This document shows positions 5,034-6,415 of a stretch of 6,415 bases of DNA, in pieces. The stretch covers positions 1 through 6,415 of the forward strand of contig DOCS01000114.1 of assembly GCA_003503355.1 (NCBI GenBank), in the 5' to 3' direction. The position numbers and the translations under genes are program-made. Source of the DNA: Opitutia bacterium. GTDB taxonomy: Bacteria > Verrucomicrobiota > Verrucomicrobiia > Opitutales > Coraliomargaritaceae. Under the pieces are notes generated by a model. That model was not told the DNA's origin and did not search any database. It saw only the letters and a program-made list of their open reading frames with translations. How positions within the stretch are numbered: position 1 is the first letter of the stretch; each line of letters begins with the position of its first letter.

Positions 5034-6377
5034 GTGGATTGGATCACCCAAAAGCTTTCCCCGTTCAAGGATCGAACCGCTGGCCACGTGGCGCAACGCG
5101 CGTGGAGCTATCGTGATTTCTTAGCCTGTATTGAGCAGCTGACCTGCAGCATTGAATCGGCGGGGCTAGCCCCACAAACGGTTGTTGGCCTGCAAGTGGA
5201 ACACAGCATCGAAGGCCTCGCTGCACTGATCGCCAGCGCGCGCACTCAAGTAATCGCAGTCCCAATCCCCAATGAACTCGCCGAGCATGAACGCACGCTC
5301 AACAAAAAAATCGCTAGGGTCGAATGGTCGCTCACCTCAAAAGGCGGTATTTTTAAACTTTCCAAAGAAGGCACTCCCCCCTCCGATCGTCCGACTCTAT
5401 TTAATCAACTCGCTGAACGTCAGCACGCGGGGCTGATCCTTTTTAGCAGCGGAACCAGCGGCGCCCCCAAAGCCATGCTGCACGATCTAAATGCGCTGCT
5501 CAACCGTTATCAAAGCATCCGACCACGCAGGGATCGCAGTTTGCTCCTGCTGCTGATCGATCACATTGGCGGACTCGACTCTGCGTTCCGGACATTATTT
5601 TCCGGGTCAACGCTAGTAATCCCAGACCAGCGCACGCCCGAAAGTGCCAGCGCGGCGATTGCCGCGCATCAGGTCAACATCCTGCCAGCATCACCCACTT
5701 TCCTCAACCTAATGCTTCTCGCGCATGCACATGAAGCGCACGATTGCAGCTCGATCGAGATTATAGCCTATGGCGCGGAGGCGATGCCACAACCGCTACT
5801 CGATCGCATCGCAGACGCGTTCCCCAACGCACAGCTTCAGCAGAAATTCGGCACCAGCGAAACCGGTGCAATCCGCGTCAAAAGCACACAAAGGAAAAGC
5901 CTCTTCTTTCAAATCGCCGATGCCGACACAGAATGGAAGATCGTGGATGACGAGCTTTGGCTCAAAACACCCTCTCGAATCTTGGGTTATCTGAATGCCG
6001 ACGACACTTCCCTTGAAGACGAGGGTTGGTACCGCACCGGAGACATCGTAGAAGAAGGCCCGAATCATAGCATTCGAATCATCGGCCGTGAAAGTGACTG
6101 GATCAATGTAGGCGGCCAAAAGGTACATCCCGCCGAAATTGAAGCGGTTCTGGTCGAATTACCCAACGTCACTGCTTGCCGAGTCTTTTCCAAGCAAGAC
6201 GCCATTACCGGCAACGCCATTGCCTGTGAAATAGTCAGCTCGACAACATTCGATCTGCGCTCTTGGAAGCGCACGATTCGCAATCACTGCCGAGGGAGGC
6301 TAGCCCCTTGGAAAATACCTTCTACGCTCACAATCACGACCGACCTCAGCGTAACTCCTCGTTTGAAACGAAACTAG
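5034..6377 (+). CDS. AMP-forming acyl-CoA/acyl-ACP ligase (ANL superfamily)
   Basis: This 447-residue adenylate-forming enzyme activates a carboxylic acid with ATP and passes it to a thiol, here probably the neighbouring carrier protein. Core motifs are in order: the P-loop LFSSGTSGAPKAML (136-149); DHIGGLDSAF, typical of relatives in polysaccharide clusters; FGTSETG (272-278); and GWYRTGD (331-337). The hinge and C-terminal lobe motif GRESDWINVGGQKVHPAEIE spans 351-370. The last lysine, K445 in TPRLKRN, is at the position of the adenylation lysine, so the C-terminal domain is complete though it stops almost at once after it. The protein is shorter than ordinary acyl-CoA synthetases (500-560), mostly in the N-terminal lobe. 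The start is GTG, 13 bp after the reductase stop, with no clear Shine-Dalgarno site; an upstream start is not evident. The substrate acid is unknown. It ends the visible operon, which may continue beyond the window. Confidence 0.9.
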   Translation: MDWITQKLSPFKDRTAGHVAQRAWSYRDFLACIEQLTCSIESAGLAPQTVVGLQVEHSIEGLAALIASARTQVIAVPIPNELAEHERTLNKKIARVEWSLTSKGGIFKLSKEGTPPSDRPTLFNQLAERQHAGLILFSSGTSGAPKAMLHDLNALLNRYQSIRPRRDRSLLLLLIDHIGGLDSAFRTLFSGSTLVIPDQRTPESASAAIAAHQVNILPASPTFLNLMLLAHAHEAHDCSSIEIIAYGAEAMPQPLLDRIADAFPNAQLQQKFGTSETGAIRVKSTQRKSLFFQIADADTEWKIVDDELWLKTPSRILGYLNADDTSLEDEGWYRTGDIVEEGPNHSIRIIGRESDWINVGGQKVHPAEIEAVLVELPNVTACRVFSKQDAITGNAIACEIVSSTTFDLRSWKRTIRNHCRGRLAPWKIPSTLTITTDLSVTPRLKRN

Positions 6378-6400
6378 CCAAGATTCAATCATCAATCGTA

Positions 6401-6414
6401 GGGACCACTGTCCC
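6401..6414. repeat. Short inverted repeat after the acyl ligase gene
   Basis: GGGAC and GTCCC form a 5-bp GC-rich stem around CACT, 23 bp after the ligase stop. It could be the stem of an intrinsic terminator, but the window ends one base later, so a following T-run cannot be seen. Confidence 0.3.
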
Positions 6415-6415
6415 G

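Noticed and set aside
5162..5173. 12-bp perfect palindrome GGGGCTAGCCCC in the ligase gene
   Set aside because: It is short, lies in coding sequence and has no partner copy, so chance is enough.

Overview
The window is a stretch of bacterial chromosome of roughly 50% GC carrying eight protein-coding genes and no RNA gene, CRISPR array or insertion sequence that I can support. Several genes lack a clear Shine-Dalgarno site. A free-standing ovothiol-type methyltransferase and an M29-like protein sit beside a surface-glycan operon. This mix would fit a Verrucomicrobiota (Opitutae-like) genome, but that placement is a guess from protein resemblance; no ribosomal or other phylogenetic marker is present.

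Left part (1-660, + strand): the C-terminal membrane half of a P-type cation-transporting ATPase, cut off by the window edge. It converges on a minus-strand group with only 9 bp between the two stop codons.

Middle (670-3306, - strand): three genes read leftwards. The first to be transcribed is a host-attachment-type protein (baeRF family 12 resemblance), with a perfect ribosome binding site and an AT-rich promoter region. Next is an M29 aminopeptidase/NicX-like metalloenzyme with all core metal ligands in place. Last is a stand-alone methyltransferase that closely resembles the C-terminal methyltransferase domain of the ovothiol enzyme OvoA. The last two are 51 bp apart and probably co-transcribed.

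Right part (3431-6377, + strand): a compact four-gene operon diverging from the host-attachment gene. It encodes a PglC-type phosphoglycosyl transferase, an acyl carrier protein with an attachment serine, a short-chain dehydrogenase resembling 3-oxoacyl-ACP reductase, and an AMP-forming acyl ligase. Gaps are 10 bp, -4 bp (ATGA overlap) and 13 bp. The first enzyme starts a lipid-linked glycan on undecaprenyl phosphate. The other three look like a small module that activates an acyl group, carries it on a protein and reduces it. I infer that the module supplies an acyl decoration for the glycan, but no acyltransferase is in the window.

The most interesting points are this glycan-plus-acyl cassette (whose reductase has Thr where the catalytic Ser should be), the split ovothiol methyltransferase next to an M29-like enzyme, and a few small repeats and palindromes. 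All domain calls come from motif recognition by eye, not from database searches.
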